64,000 bases of DNA from Promethearchaeota archaeon (GTDB lineage Archaea > Asgardarchaeota > Lokiarchaeia > Sigyniarchaeales > SOKP01), in the NCBI GenBank assembly GCA_030603385.1, contig JAUVXW010000001.1, forward strand, positions 1 to 64,000. The letters are read 5' to 3'. Of this stretch, positions 8,905 through 16,439 are shown one piece after another. The number at the start of each line of letters is the position of its first letter. Position 1 is the stretch's first letter. The translations under genes were made by a program, and so were the position numbers. Below the pieces are notes generated by a model, which saw only the letters and a program-made list of their open reading frames with translations, was not told the DNA's origin and did no database searches.

Positions 8905-9621
8905 TCACCTTTCAAGAAATTTTTGATACGCTTCTACAATTTCTCTGCCTTCTACCATAACTAAATTATTATTCTTGGCATATACCTTAGCTTTAGCAAT
9001 TACAAGAGCATTTCCAGTTGTTCCATCAAGCATTTCACATAAAACTGAGACGGGAGAAAGACCACCCATATATGCCAAAGTAACTGTTAATTCAGTATGC
9101 CCTAATCTTTCTTTTACTAGATTTCTACTAGCAATCAACAAATGAGTATGACCTGGAGCCCTAAAACGTGAACCAAAAAGTTTTTGATAATTGTCGATAC
9201 TCGCTCCATTTCGAAAAACTTGGGTTCCAAGTAAACCAAATTCCCTAATTGTTAAAGCACGATCATTATCCGTTATTCCAGTGTAAGTATCAATATGATT
9301 GATAGTAACAGAAAAAGAGGGTTTATCTCCATAGGGTGCAGCTATATCAGGAGCTATTTGGTTTAAAATTGAATATCTATTTAAAACATTTGAATATATT
9401 TCCGCCATAAAAGGCAATCCTAATTTTTTGGCAATATTAGCATGCATAGCAACGCAAATCAATCCACCAGCATCATGGCGCAAGTGATATATATGTTTAG
9501 GTGTCACTTTCTCAGCTAAACAGACTAAATCTACTTCTTCTTCTCTACCATCAACATCATAAACCAATATAAATTTTCCTTGAGCCAAATCTTTAATTGC
9601 CTGTTTAATATCCTTATTCAT
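8905..9621 (-). CDS. ribB: 3,4-dihydroxy-2-butanone 4-phosphate synthase
   Basis: Makes the four-carbon unit of riboflavin from ribulose 5-phosphate. Seen in the 238-residue sequence: the acidic metal site DVDGREEEVDLVCLAEK, LRHDAGGLICVAM, SFSVTINHIDTYTGITDNDRA and the FRAPGHTHLLIASRNLV and ERLGHTELTVTLAYMGG segments. There is no RibA domain fused, as expected where GTP cyclohydrolase III is used. It is the first gene of the rib-arf operon; a TATA-like element lies about 80 bases upstream. Confidence 0.93.
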   Translation of the reverse strand: MNKDIKQAIKDLAQGKFILVYDVDGREEEVDLVCLAEKVTPKHIYHLRHDAGGLICVAMHANIAKKLGLPFMAEIYSNVLNRYSILNQIAPDIAAPYGDKPSFSVTINHIDTYTGITDNDRALTIREFGLLGTQVFRNGASIDNYQKLFGSRFRAPGHTHLLIASRNLVKERLGHTELTVTLAYMGGLSPVSVLCEMLDGTTGNALVIAKAKVYAKNNNLVMVEGREIVEAYQKFLER

Positions 9622-9696
9622 ACTAAATCACAAGTTTTTTTATCTTACTTAAGTTTTTCAAATACTCAATTATGGGTAGGTGAAAATAGCTTATTT

Positions 9697-9709
9697 ATTT
9701 ATATATAAA
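9697..9709 (-). promoter_or_regulatory. TATA-like element for the riboflavin operon
   Basis: On the minus strand the sequence TTTTATATATAAATAAATAA lies about 80-90 bases before the ribB ATG, which places a transcription start near 9670-9675. No riboswitch-like structure is visible in the short leader. Confidence 0.4.
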
Positions 9710-9797
9710 ATCAAATAAAGCATATAAATTTTATAAAAAAGAGAAGTTTAAACTTACTCAATTATTTGTAGATCTTATTATATATCAGGGAGATTTT

Positions 9798-11156
9798 CTA
9801 TTTTAATTTCATGAGTTTCTTTTCTTTTGCATCTAATTCCAACCAATCACTAATGTTCTTGAGCTGTTTTCTTGAAGTTCCACATAAAATCTTTAAGAAT
9901 GGGAGTAAATTCTGAATGAAATCAATCTGAGAAATCTCATATTTTTTATTTAATTTCTTAACCAACTCTTTCTGGGTACCAGTAATAGAAAAATAACTGC
10001 CTGAAGTATATCTAGGGAAAACAACTCTTCGAAAACCTTTCGCTTCAGGAGTTTCTTTTCTAGATAACGCAACACCTCCAGCGAAAAGGTCAAAAAAATA
10101 AGGCAATAAACTCCAATACTGATTAATACGGATTCTACCAAAGATTTCGTCAGCTAATGAGAGATTTTCATAAGCATTAACAAGTTCTCTATTAGTCTTT
10201 ATGAACGTTGGAAGATTTTCATTGACCCATTTATACAAAAAATTATAATCAACATCAGATTTATCAGTCAAGTTTCGAGCTTCTCTTAAAGAAGATACTT
10301 TAAATAAATCCCTAATTAAGGTGAAAATTTCTTCTAAAGTGTCTCTACGTAAACTAAGAATAAATTCTTTAACATCTCCTTCTACCTTACCCTGGCTAAT
10401 TCCTTGAATATCATTTATTACACCACGCAAATCCCCGTTATTCTTGTCAATAATTAATTCTAAGTCTTCTTCTTTGAGTTGAGTTATATTCTCCTTTTTT
10501 AAAATTTTATGAGCAATTTTTAATACCTCTCTTTTGGGTAATGACTGGACTTCAAATCTACGAATTTTATTATATAATGGTTGGAGACTTGTTTTATATT
10601 CATTGGAACACATTATAATGGGAAATTGAGTATTTTGAACTAAATCAATAATAGTCGGCACTGCCCCCCTATCTTGAACACCATAAATACCATCTACTTC
10701 ATCAATAAGAATTAATTTCTCTTTAGATTCAGTTATAAAATCCATTATCCCTCGTGATTTACTAGTTTCTTTCAATCTTTTCTCTAAGGTTGCTCTCGTT
10801 CGTGTATCAGACGCATTTGTTTCTATAACCTCCATATTTAAATCATTTGCCAGTGCAAATACAATTGATGTTTTTCCAATCCCTGGAGGGCCTTCTAAGA
10901 GAACTGCTGCTTTTTCTGACTCAATTTGAATATAATCTTTTTGTTCCTTTTCTATAACTGTTTTATTATGCTTTCTTATCTTTGCATTTTCATTATTTAC
11001 TCTTTTTCTTTCAATAAAGAAATTCTTAATAAATTCAGTTAATTCTTCATCAAGTTTTACTCTTTGACCACTTACTCTCGCAGTAGATAAAGCCATTTCT
11101 TTAAGACTTTTCGGACGATATTTTTCAACCCATGGCATTTCAACAGTTTTAGACAT
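9798..11156 (-). CDS. rfcL: Replication factor C large subunit
   Basis: The large subunit of the archaeal clamp loader that opens PCNA at primer ends. The 452-residue protein begins with MPWVEKYRPKSLKEMAL, has Walker A LLEGPPGIGKTS, Walker B LILIDEVDGI and a long C-terminal domain. The ATG at 11156 follows a GGTGA site by 5 bases; the in-frame GTG at 11165 lies inside that site and is rejected. The C-terminus ends without a PIP box that I can recognise. It is the last gene of a four-gene operon with the two RFC small-type subunits and a GNAT protein. Confidence 0.92.
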   Translation of the reverse strand: MSKTVEMPWVEKYRPKSLKEMALSTARVSGQRVKLDEELTEFIKNFFIERKRVNNENAKIRKHNKTVIEKEQKDYIQIESEKAAVLLEGPPGIGKTSIVFALANDLNMEVIETNASDTRTRATLEKRLKETSKSRGIMDFITESKEKLILIDEVDGIYGVQDRGAVPTIIDLVQNTQFPIIMCSNEYKTSLQPLYNKIRRFEVQSLPKREVLKIAHKILKKENITQLKEEDLELIIDKNNGDLRGVINDIQGISQGKVEGDVKEFILSLRRDTLEEIFTLIRDLFKVSSLREARNLTDKSDVDYNFLYKWVNENLPTFIKTNRELVNAYENLSLADEIFGRIRINQYWSLLPYFFDLFAGGVALSRKETPEAKGFRRVVFPRYTSGSYFSITGTQKELVKKLNKKYEISQIDFIQNLLPFLKILCGTSRKQLKNISDWLELDAKEKKLMKLK

Positions 11157-11165
11157 TTTATTCAC

Positions 11166-12212
11166 CTACAAATATTGACTAAATAAACAGAATTTAGATA
11201 ATAAAGCAGATATTTGAATATCACTATCCCTTCCATCAAGTGCCCTAAAATCAGCATCGGCTATTAGATTGATCATTTCACTTCTAACATATCGACTTAG
11301 AGGTAATTTATTAATCTCATTAAGTAAAAACTTGAATAGTTCATGAGTTGTATATTTATAATTAGAGAGAATTTTGCGGGCTAACTCTCTTGATTTTGGA
11401 AAATCACCCTTCAATGATATTAATAGAAGACTCCTTATTAGGTCATTTTGAAATCTTTGAGCATTTTCATATAAAATAGTTTTATCAATTTTATTTCCTG
11501 TAACGCTACTTAGTTGCAAGATATCTATCGCTTGAAATATTCTACCATCGGATATTTTATATAATATTTCAATACTTTCATCAGAAAACTCCAATGATTC
11601 ATTATCGGCAATAGTGTTCATTAAATTTCCAAAGTGTTCAAACCTAACACGAGGAATTAAAAATATTTGACATCTACTTATGATCGGATCAATAACGCTT
11701 GAAATTTTTGTAGTAATTAAGATCATTCTACAATTCGAACCATAAATCTCCATTAATCTTCTAAAACCTTGTTGGTTACTCCCTAAAGCTTCAAAATTTT
11801 TTATAACTAAAATTTTAAAGGGTGCGACTCCTAATACTTTCAATTGAGCAAATGGTTTAACTTTAACTTGAATAAAAGCTGGTGTTGTAATTCGTCTTCC
11901 TGCAGTACTCCCTATTTTACTCGTTGATACATATGCTTCTGTTCTTGCTTGTTTTCTTTCTTCTTCACTTAATGGAACATTCGCATAAACTAATTTAAAA
12001 TTTGCTCCAAATTCTGTACCCAGAAACTCTTTTGAAAATAAGGTTGCAAGAGTAGTTTTTCCAACACCTTCAGCTCCTATGAACAGCAAATGTGGGAAAT
12101 TTTTCTGGACTATAATATTCTTTAAAGCTTTTTTTATCTCTGTTCGACCACAAATTTGGTCTAAACTCTTTGGATAATATTTAATTCTCCATATAGGGAT
12201 TTCTTCAGTCAA
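11166..12212 (-). CDS. RFC-like third subunit lacking Walker B
   Basis: A 348-residue paralogue of the RFC small subunit. The order of elements is preserved: YYPKSLDQICG at the N-terminus, Walker A IGAEGVGKTT (about residues 45-54), the arginine-finger motif ISRC (about 178-181) and a C-terminal collar domain. The Walker B DExx box is replaced by ILVIKNFE (about 134-141), and an insertion of some 45 residues (about 80-125) separates it from Walker A. The subunit may bind ATP but should hydrolyse it poorly while still offering its Arg finger. It lies between rfcS and rfcL, 12 and 9 bases away. The TTG start has a GGA nearby. It resembles a specialised, non-catalytic clamp-loader subunit of the eukaryotic kind. 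Confidence 0.8.
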   Translation of the reverse strand: MTEEIPIWRIKYYPKSLDQICGRTEIKKALKNIIVQKNFPHLLFIGAEGVGKTTLATLFSKEFLGTEFGANFKLVYANVPLSEEERKQARTEAYVSTSKIGSTAGRRITTPAFIQVKVKPFAQLKVLGVAPFKILVIKNFEALGSNQQGFRRLMEIYGSNCRMILITTKISSVIDPIISRCQIFLIPRVRFEHFGNLMNTIADNESLEFSDESIEILYKISDGRIFQAIDILQLSSVTGNKIDKTILYENAQRFQNDLIRSLLLISLKGDFPKSRELARKILSNYKYTTHELFKFLLNEINKLPLSRYVRSEMINLIADADFRALDGRDSDIQISALLSKFCLFSQYL

Positions 12213-12224
12213 AATTCCAAATTC

Positions 12225-13196
12225 TCATCCTTCAATTTTTTCTATAATTTCAGCTAAAAGTGCTGAAACTTGGATATTTTCATTTGCTCCTTGACTTATT
12301 CGATAATCTATATCTGCAATAAAAGATCTTAAAGCAGGAACCTTCTTAGGTTTTATATTTACATGTGATAAAGCATCAACTATTTGTCTAATAAAATTTC
12401 GACTATCAAAAGTTTCAATTGAGTCAATTATTTCTATTGATTTCTTAAAATCTTTACTCTTAAGAGCTACTATTAATTCATCCAAGGTTCTCTTGTCCAT
12501 GAATCCAGAAATTTTTAGAATTTCACTTAAATCTAAATTATTCAATAGTTCAAGGGCAACAGCCATTTGAAGAGTATTAATTGCTTTTCTTAAATCTCCC
12601 CCTGAAATGAAAAATAAAAGTTCATAAAATTCCTCTGACTTATCCTTTGGTATTTGCAGTTTTTCATTTTCAGTAATAAATTTTAATCTTTCAACAATCT
12701 TTTCCTTAGGCAAATTTACGAATCTAAATACAGCACATCGAGATATAATTGGATCTATAATTCGATTTATATAATTGCATAGCAAAATAAATTTAATATT
12801 AATCGATGCTTTTTCAATAATTCTTCTGAGAGCTTGTTGAACTTGACCTGGTATATTATCAGCCTCATCCAAAATGATAAATTTGAGGCGCCCATTTTTA
12901 ATTAAACTTTGATTAACAAAATTTTTTAAAACATTTCTTACAAAATCTATTCTCACGGTATCGGAAGCATTCACTTCCAAGAGATTAGTTCTTAGTTCCT
13001 CTTCCTTGAGGAAATTTTTTACAATTATTAAAGCAGTGCTAGTTTTCCCAGTCCCCGCGGGTCCAGTAAAAATCATATGAGGCATATTAGGATTTTTGAT
13101 AAATTCTTTTAAACTATTTATCGCAATGTTTTGACTCACGATATTTTCAAAAGATTGTGGTCGGTATTTCTCAACCCATGGAATTTCTATACTCAT
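12225..13196 (-). CDS. rfcS: Replication factor C small subunit
   Basis: The catalytic small subunit of the clamp loader. In 323 residues it has all expected motifs: WVEKYRPQSFENIVSQ, Walker A TGPAGTGKTS (about 44-53), Walker B IILDEADNI (about 107-115), sensor 1 LLCNYINRIIDPI and the SRC arginine finger (about 152-154), then the collar helices. It is 24 bases after the GNAT gene and 12 bases before the divergent RFC-like gene. Confidence 0.93.
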   Translation of the reverse strand: MSIEIPWVEKYRPQSFENIVSQNIAINSLKEFIKNPNMPHMIFTGPAGTGKTSTALIIVKNFLKEEELRTNLLEVNASDTVRIDFVRNVLKNFVNQSLIKNGRLKFIILDEADNIPGQVQQALRRIIEKASINIKFILLCNYINRIIDPIISRCAVFRFVNLPKEKIVERLKFITENEKLQIPKDKSEEFYELLFFISGGDLRKAINTLQMAVALELLNNLDLSEILKISGFMDKRTLDELIVALKSKDFKKSIEIIDSIETFDSRNFIRQIVDALSHVNIKPKKVPALRSFIADIDYRISQGANENIQVSALLAEIIEKIEG

Positions 13197-13220
13197 TTTT
13201 CTATTTTAAATATTATTCTT

Positions 13221-13691
13221 TTAGCTCTCATCTGTTAAATCTAGTTCCAAGACCTCATAGACTTTTTTAAATTTCATCTTTTCATATAAATTTGAAGCTT
13301 CTAATGCTTTTACTTTGATATTTACTTTTACCTTTTCTACCTTGATTCTTTTTAGGTGTTCTAAAGCTTTTTCTAATAAAAGATGTCCAGTACCCCTACT
13401 TCGGTATCCTTCCTTTAAAAAAAATTGCTTAATATATCCCTCAGATGACCCTAATGGGTCAATACGAAGTTCTGCTATAATCATTCCTACCACGGAATTA
13501 TCATCTTCATCAATGGCGAGGAGAATTCCATGGCGTTGAAGAGGATCAAAAAGACGACGTCTAATTCCCCAATCAAAACGTTTTGGATCAAATTTTTGCC
13601 CCAATCCTTCTACTAAGTGTTTAGTTAATTCTTGTAGCTCTTCTATTTGATCAGGGCTCGCTATTTCTACTCTGATTGATTTTGAACTCAT
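13221..13691 (-). CDS. GNAT-family N-acetyltransferase
   Basis: A 156-residue acetyl-CoA dependent acetyltransferase. The acetyl-CoA loop is visible as FFLKEGYRSRGTGHLLLEKA, preceded by VVGMIIAELRIDPLGSSEGY and followed by NIKVKALEASNLYEKMKFKK, the classic motif B with its Asn-Leu-Tyr. The substrate is unknown; it could be a protein N-terminus or a small molecule. As first gene of the RFC operon it may simply be carried along. Confidence 0.85.
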   Translation of the reverse strand: MSSKSIRVEIASPDQIEELQELTKHLVEGLGQKFDPKRFDWGIRRRLFDPLQRHGILLAIDEDDNSVVGMIIAELRIDPLGSSEGYIKQFFLKEGYRSRGTGHLLLEKALEHLKRIKVEKVKVNIKVKALEASNLYEKMKFKKVYEVLELDLTDES

Positions 13692-13873
13692 GCTAAATCA
13701 TCGTGAATGACATAAACTTTCTTATTAAAATAATTATTGTTATTTTAAAATTTAAATTTTCTTGCCTTAAAATTAATAAAATAACAAATGAGATGTTAAT
13801 TAATACAGCTTTTAATTAAAACAATAGCATTTTAAAAATATTAAAATAAAATTAGCATTTACGGTTGGAAATG

Positions 13874-14161
13874 TTAAAAGTGGCGAGCGGATGTCCCATC
13901 CCAGACTTTTACACTTTTATTTACCCATCCACATTTAGGACATTTATCTGGAAGTTCCCAACTCTCAAGAGCGGGGTGTATGCGACAGTATAGACCCCCA
14001 CAGGTTTCACAAACAAGATATTTTGCTCCACATCCCGCGCACATTTTCAATTGTCCTTGCTCCACAAACGGAAAAGCTCTTCGCATCCATTCATCATGTG
14101 CGAGAGAAAATTGCTCTTTTCCACAAGCAATACAATGAACTCCATCTTCATGATGAGCCAT
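13874..14161 (-). CDS. Small zinc-ribbon protein
   Basis: A 95-residue protein with four paired-cysteine knuckles: CIAC (about residue 15), CAGC, CETC with a nearby CRIH, and CPKC. This is enough for two zinc sites. The N-terminus MAHHEDGVH and the GTSARHF tail are histidine-containing. I do not recognise a named family. Such small treble-clef or ribbon proteins are common in Asgard genomes and usually bind nucleic acid or protein. It stands alone, on the same strand as its neighbours. Confidence 0.75.
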   Translation of the reverse strand: MAHHEDGVHCIACGKEQFSLAHDEWMRRAFPFVEQGQLKMCAGCGAKYLVCETCGGLYCRIHPALESWELPDKCPKCGWVNKSVKVWDGTSARHF

Positions 14162-14327
14162 ATAATCACACTATTAATAATTCTGTTTGAATAAAAGTCT
14201 ATAAATTTAGAATTTTATACATTTTTTTAATTATAATAATAAAATACTAAATTAAAAATTAAACGATTTCGAAAGACAGATTATTATTTACCATTTTTAA
14301 TTTGCTATTAATTTTTTTAAAGTGGGA

Positions 14328-14363
14328 ATACTCTAAAATGAATTCTTTCTTATTTTAGAGTAT
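14328..14363 (-). terminator. 12-bp perfect stem-loop after the gelsolin-like gene
   Basis: ATACTCTAAAAT (14328-14339) and ATTTTAGAGTAT (14352-14363) form a perfect 12-base-pair stem with a 12-base loop. It starts 31 bases past the stop of the gene at 14394-15332 and precedes the zinc-ribbon gene, so it is placed as a terminator or a transcript-end stabiliser. A T-tract on the minus strand is not strong, so a protein-binding palindrome is the alternative. Confidence 0.4.
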
Positions 14364-14393
14364 GGTTAGAAATGCTTCTATAGCATTATTCCA

Positions 14394-15332
14394 TTAATGC
14401 ATTGCATTAAATTTCATAACTAACCGAACGATATCTGCTTTGCGATAAGAAGATAGGATTTTTATATTATTTTCACGGCAAAAATGCTTTAATTGTTTTA
14501 CTGTCCATTGTTTAAAATCAAATTCATTAATTTTTACTTCGGATTTTTCAGATTGGTGGATTTCTAAAATCTCGATTGCTTCGACTTCACCTAATTCATT
14601 ATTAAAATGAATTCGGAGCTTATGACCCTCAAGTTCAATAATTTCTTTTGGGAGAGATGAAATTAATTCCCATTCTTTTTCTTCGATATACTCATTAAAG
14701 ATTTCTGCTTTTTTTATAATCATACCATACAGTATATTATTTCCTATAAGTATATTCTTACGTTTGAAGTTATTGGGAATATCTATTTTTAGAACTTTTT
14801 CTAAAATCTTCTTAGATTTTTCAGCTTTTTTTAATTTCTCATAAGAAGGAACATTAACAGTAATTTTATCAAGAGTTTGATTAATTTTATCTTTAGCTTG
14901 CTCTTTTTCAACTTTTTGATCTAAATACGATGATACAATTTCTTTCCTAGTCGCAGTGGATACTTCAAAAGCTTCAGAATCAATTGTAATAGGAATCTTT
15001 TGAAATCTAAAAGCATTAAGAAATTCTTTAGGTTCATCGCCTTGATCAATTGAAACAATTTTACACCGATGAAATGATGATGAATTCATTAACTCTCTTT
15101 GTAATTCCGAAGCAACTCTTGATGCTATAAATTTTTTTCTCACTGAAGATGAGATTCCTTTCCATATATAGATTCTCCTAAGTTCTTCTTTTATAATTAT
15201 GGCTACTTGTAAAGAGTTTAATACTTCATTCCCATTATTCTGGCAGAATGCTTCTTCAGTTATATTTAATCTGAATTCTTCCCCATTATCCTTCACTTTG
15301 AATATCATGAAATCAGTATAAGTTTCTAACAT
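14394..15332 (-). CDS. Probable gelsolin-like domain protein with C-terminal SAP-like motif
   Basis: The first 110 residues of this 312-residue protein follow the gelsolin repeat: FMIFKVKDNGEEFRLN, a strand LQVAIIIKEELRRIYIWKG (about 41-59) and, after an amphipathic helix, VSIDQGDEPKEFLNAF (about 93-108). These correspond to the conserved WkG and EpxeFw segments of actin-severing proteins. The middle is lysine-rich and probably helical. The last 40 residues contain WTVKQLKHFCRENNIKIL and SYRKADIVRLVMKF, which look like a SAP-type helix pair. Asgard archaea encode actins and gelsolin-like proteins, so an actin-regulating role is plausible. Domain calls rest on motif reading only; the SAP part is the weaker one. 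Confidence 0.6.
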   Translation of the reverse strand: MLETYTDFMIFKVKDNGEEFRLNITEEAFCQNNGNEVLNSLQVAIIIKEELRRIYIWKGISSSVRKKFIASRVASELQRELMNSSSFHRCKIVSIDQGDEPKEFLNAFRFQKIPITIDSEAFEVSTATRKEIVSSYLDQKVEKEQAKDKINQTLDKITVNVPSYEKLKKAEKSKKILEKVLKIDIPNNFKRKNILIGNNILYGMIIKKAEIFNEYIEEKEWELISSLPKEIIELEGHKLRIHFNNELGEVEAIEILEIHQSEKSEVKINEFDFKQWTVKQLKHFCRENNIKILSSYRKADIVRLVMKFNAMH

Positions 15333-15463
15333 TTCTCTTCATTGAATTTGCAATTTTATTATCATTTCTTGAATGAATTAAATATAAACAAATTAAAATG
15401 AGAGAGAGTATCAAATTAATAAAAAAAATATAAAAAGAAGAAAAATAAAAAGTTAAATTATAT

Positions 15464-15784
15464 CTACATTTCTAATTTTTTTGTTTTAATATTCGAAACT
15501 TCTGGATTGATTTTTTCTAATTCTCCAATCAATTGAAATGTCTTATCATCATTTAAAGCTTCACTGAATTTAATGAGCATTTCTTTGTTACCAACAAACA
15601 AGCCTTTTCTCTTTAAAGGTTTACCATCCTCCTTTATGGGATTTATCTCTAAAAATAAAAGTGCAGGTCTTGTCTTTGTAGCAGGGACTTTAACGACATT
15701 CACTCCTTCGATAGGTGTGTCCATTTTTTCCCAATCTGCTCCACTCTTCAGATGTTCCTTCAATTGTGCTTCAATATCTGCCAT
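15464..15784 (-). CDS. Small conserved-looking protein of unknown function
   Basis: A 106-residue soluble protein. It alternates an N-terminal acidic helix, a strand-rich middle (VNVVKVPATKTRPALLFLEI and GLFVGNKEMLIKFSEAL) and a lysine-rich tail. The layout vaguely recalls PC4-type single-strand binding proteins, but I cannot support that. ATG start at 15784; no operon partner. Confidence 0.55.
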   Translation of the reverse strand: MADIEAQLKEHLKSGADWEKMDTPIEGVNVVKVPATKTRPALLFLEINPIKEDGKPLKRKGLFVGNKEMLIKFSEALNDDKTFQLIGELEKINPEVSNIKTKKLEM

Positions 15785-16091
15785 GATTCATCTATAACCG
15801 TTTACAATTTTAATTTTTGATCTTGTTTGTATTTAATTAGATCAATTTTGTTACGTGTTACATATAGTCCTTATATAAAAGTCTTTGTAAAATAAAAAAA
15901 ATCTCACAACTGCCTAAAGGTTTCATTTTGATGCCAATTAGCAAAAATCTTATATTAAATATTATAGATCTGTCTTTTAAAATTATAAATGCATTATGTC
16001 GGATTTCTGGGGGTTGATTTCCACTAAATCTTTAAATATATCACTCTCGTATATATTTTTATTAATTAAAACTAAAAAATTTAAGGTGATT

Positions 16092-16316
16092 TTGATAAAA
16101 TTAATTTCTGTTAATCTCCCTGAATCTTATTTAAAAGTCTTGGAGATACTTGTCGCAGATGGAAAATTTCCTAATAGAAGTGAAGCAATTAGAGTATCCA
16201 TTCGAGATTTAATTAAGACAGAATTCCTCCTAGATGAATCAATCGAAAGAAATGTTAGTCCTACTTTAATAGAGTCTAAAATATCAAATGAAGTAGAAGA
16301 AAAGTTATTCACTTAG
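16092..16316 (+). CDS. Ribbon-helix-helix (CopG-like) DNA-binding protein
   Basis: Residues KLISVNLPESYLKVLEILVA form the ribbon strand and first helix, and NRSEAIRVSIRDLIKTEFLL the second helix of a CopG/NikR-type DNA-binding domain. The longer open frame to 15996 adds a hydrophobic stretch unlike this family and has no ribosome binding site. AAGGTGAT at 16083-16090 marks the start region: TTG at 16092 is only 2 bases from GGTGA, while an ATA at 16095, giving the usual KLISVNLPE beginning, is 5 bases away. I give the TTG coordinate but the ATA is a real alternative. The product is about 74 residues with an acidic tail and presumably a dimeric repressor. Confidence 0.7.
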   Translation: MIKLISVNLPESYLKVLEILVADGKFPNRSEAIRVSIRDLIKTEFLLDESIERNVSPTLIESKISNEVEEKLFT

Positions 16317-16439
16317 TCAGTTTTAATTTTTTTTTTTCATCTATTGTATTAACAATAAATGGGAATCAGGGTTAGGGGTGTAAAAATAGTAGGAATTATA
16401 TATCCTCGTTCAAAATTAGCTTTTAAAAATTAGACTTTT

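Noticed and set aside
15996..16091. N-terminal extension of the ribbon-helix-helix gene
   Set aside because: The extra residues are hydrophobic and unlike the family, while a GGTGA site lies just before 16092.
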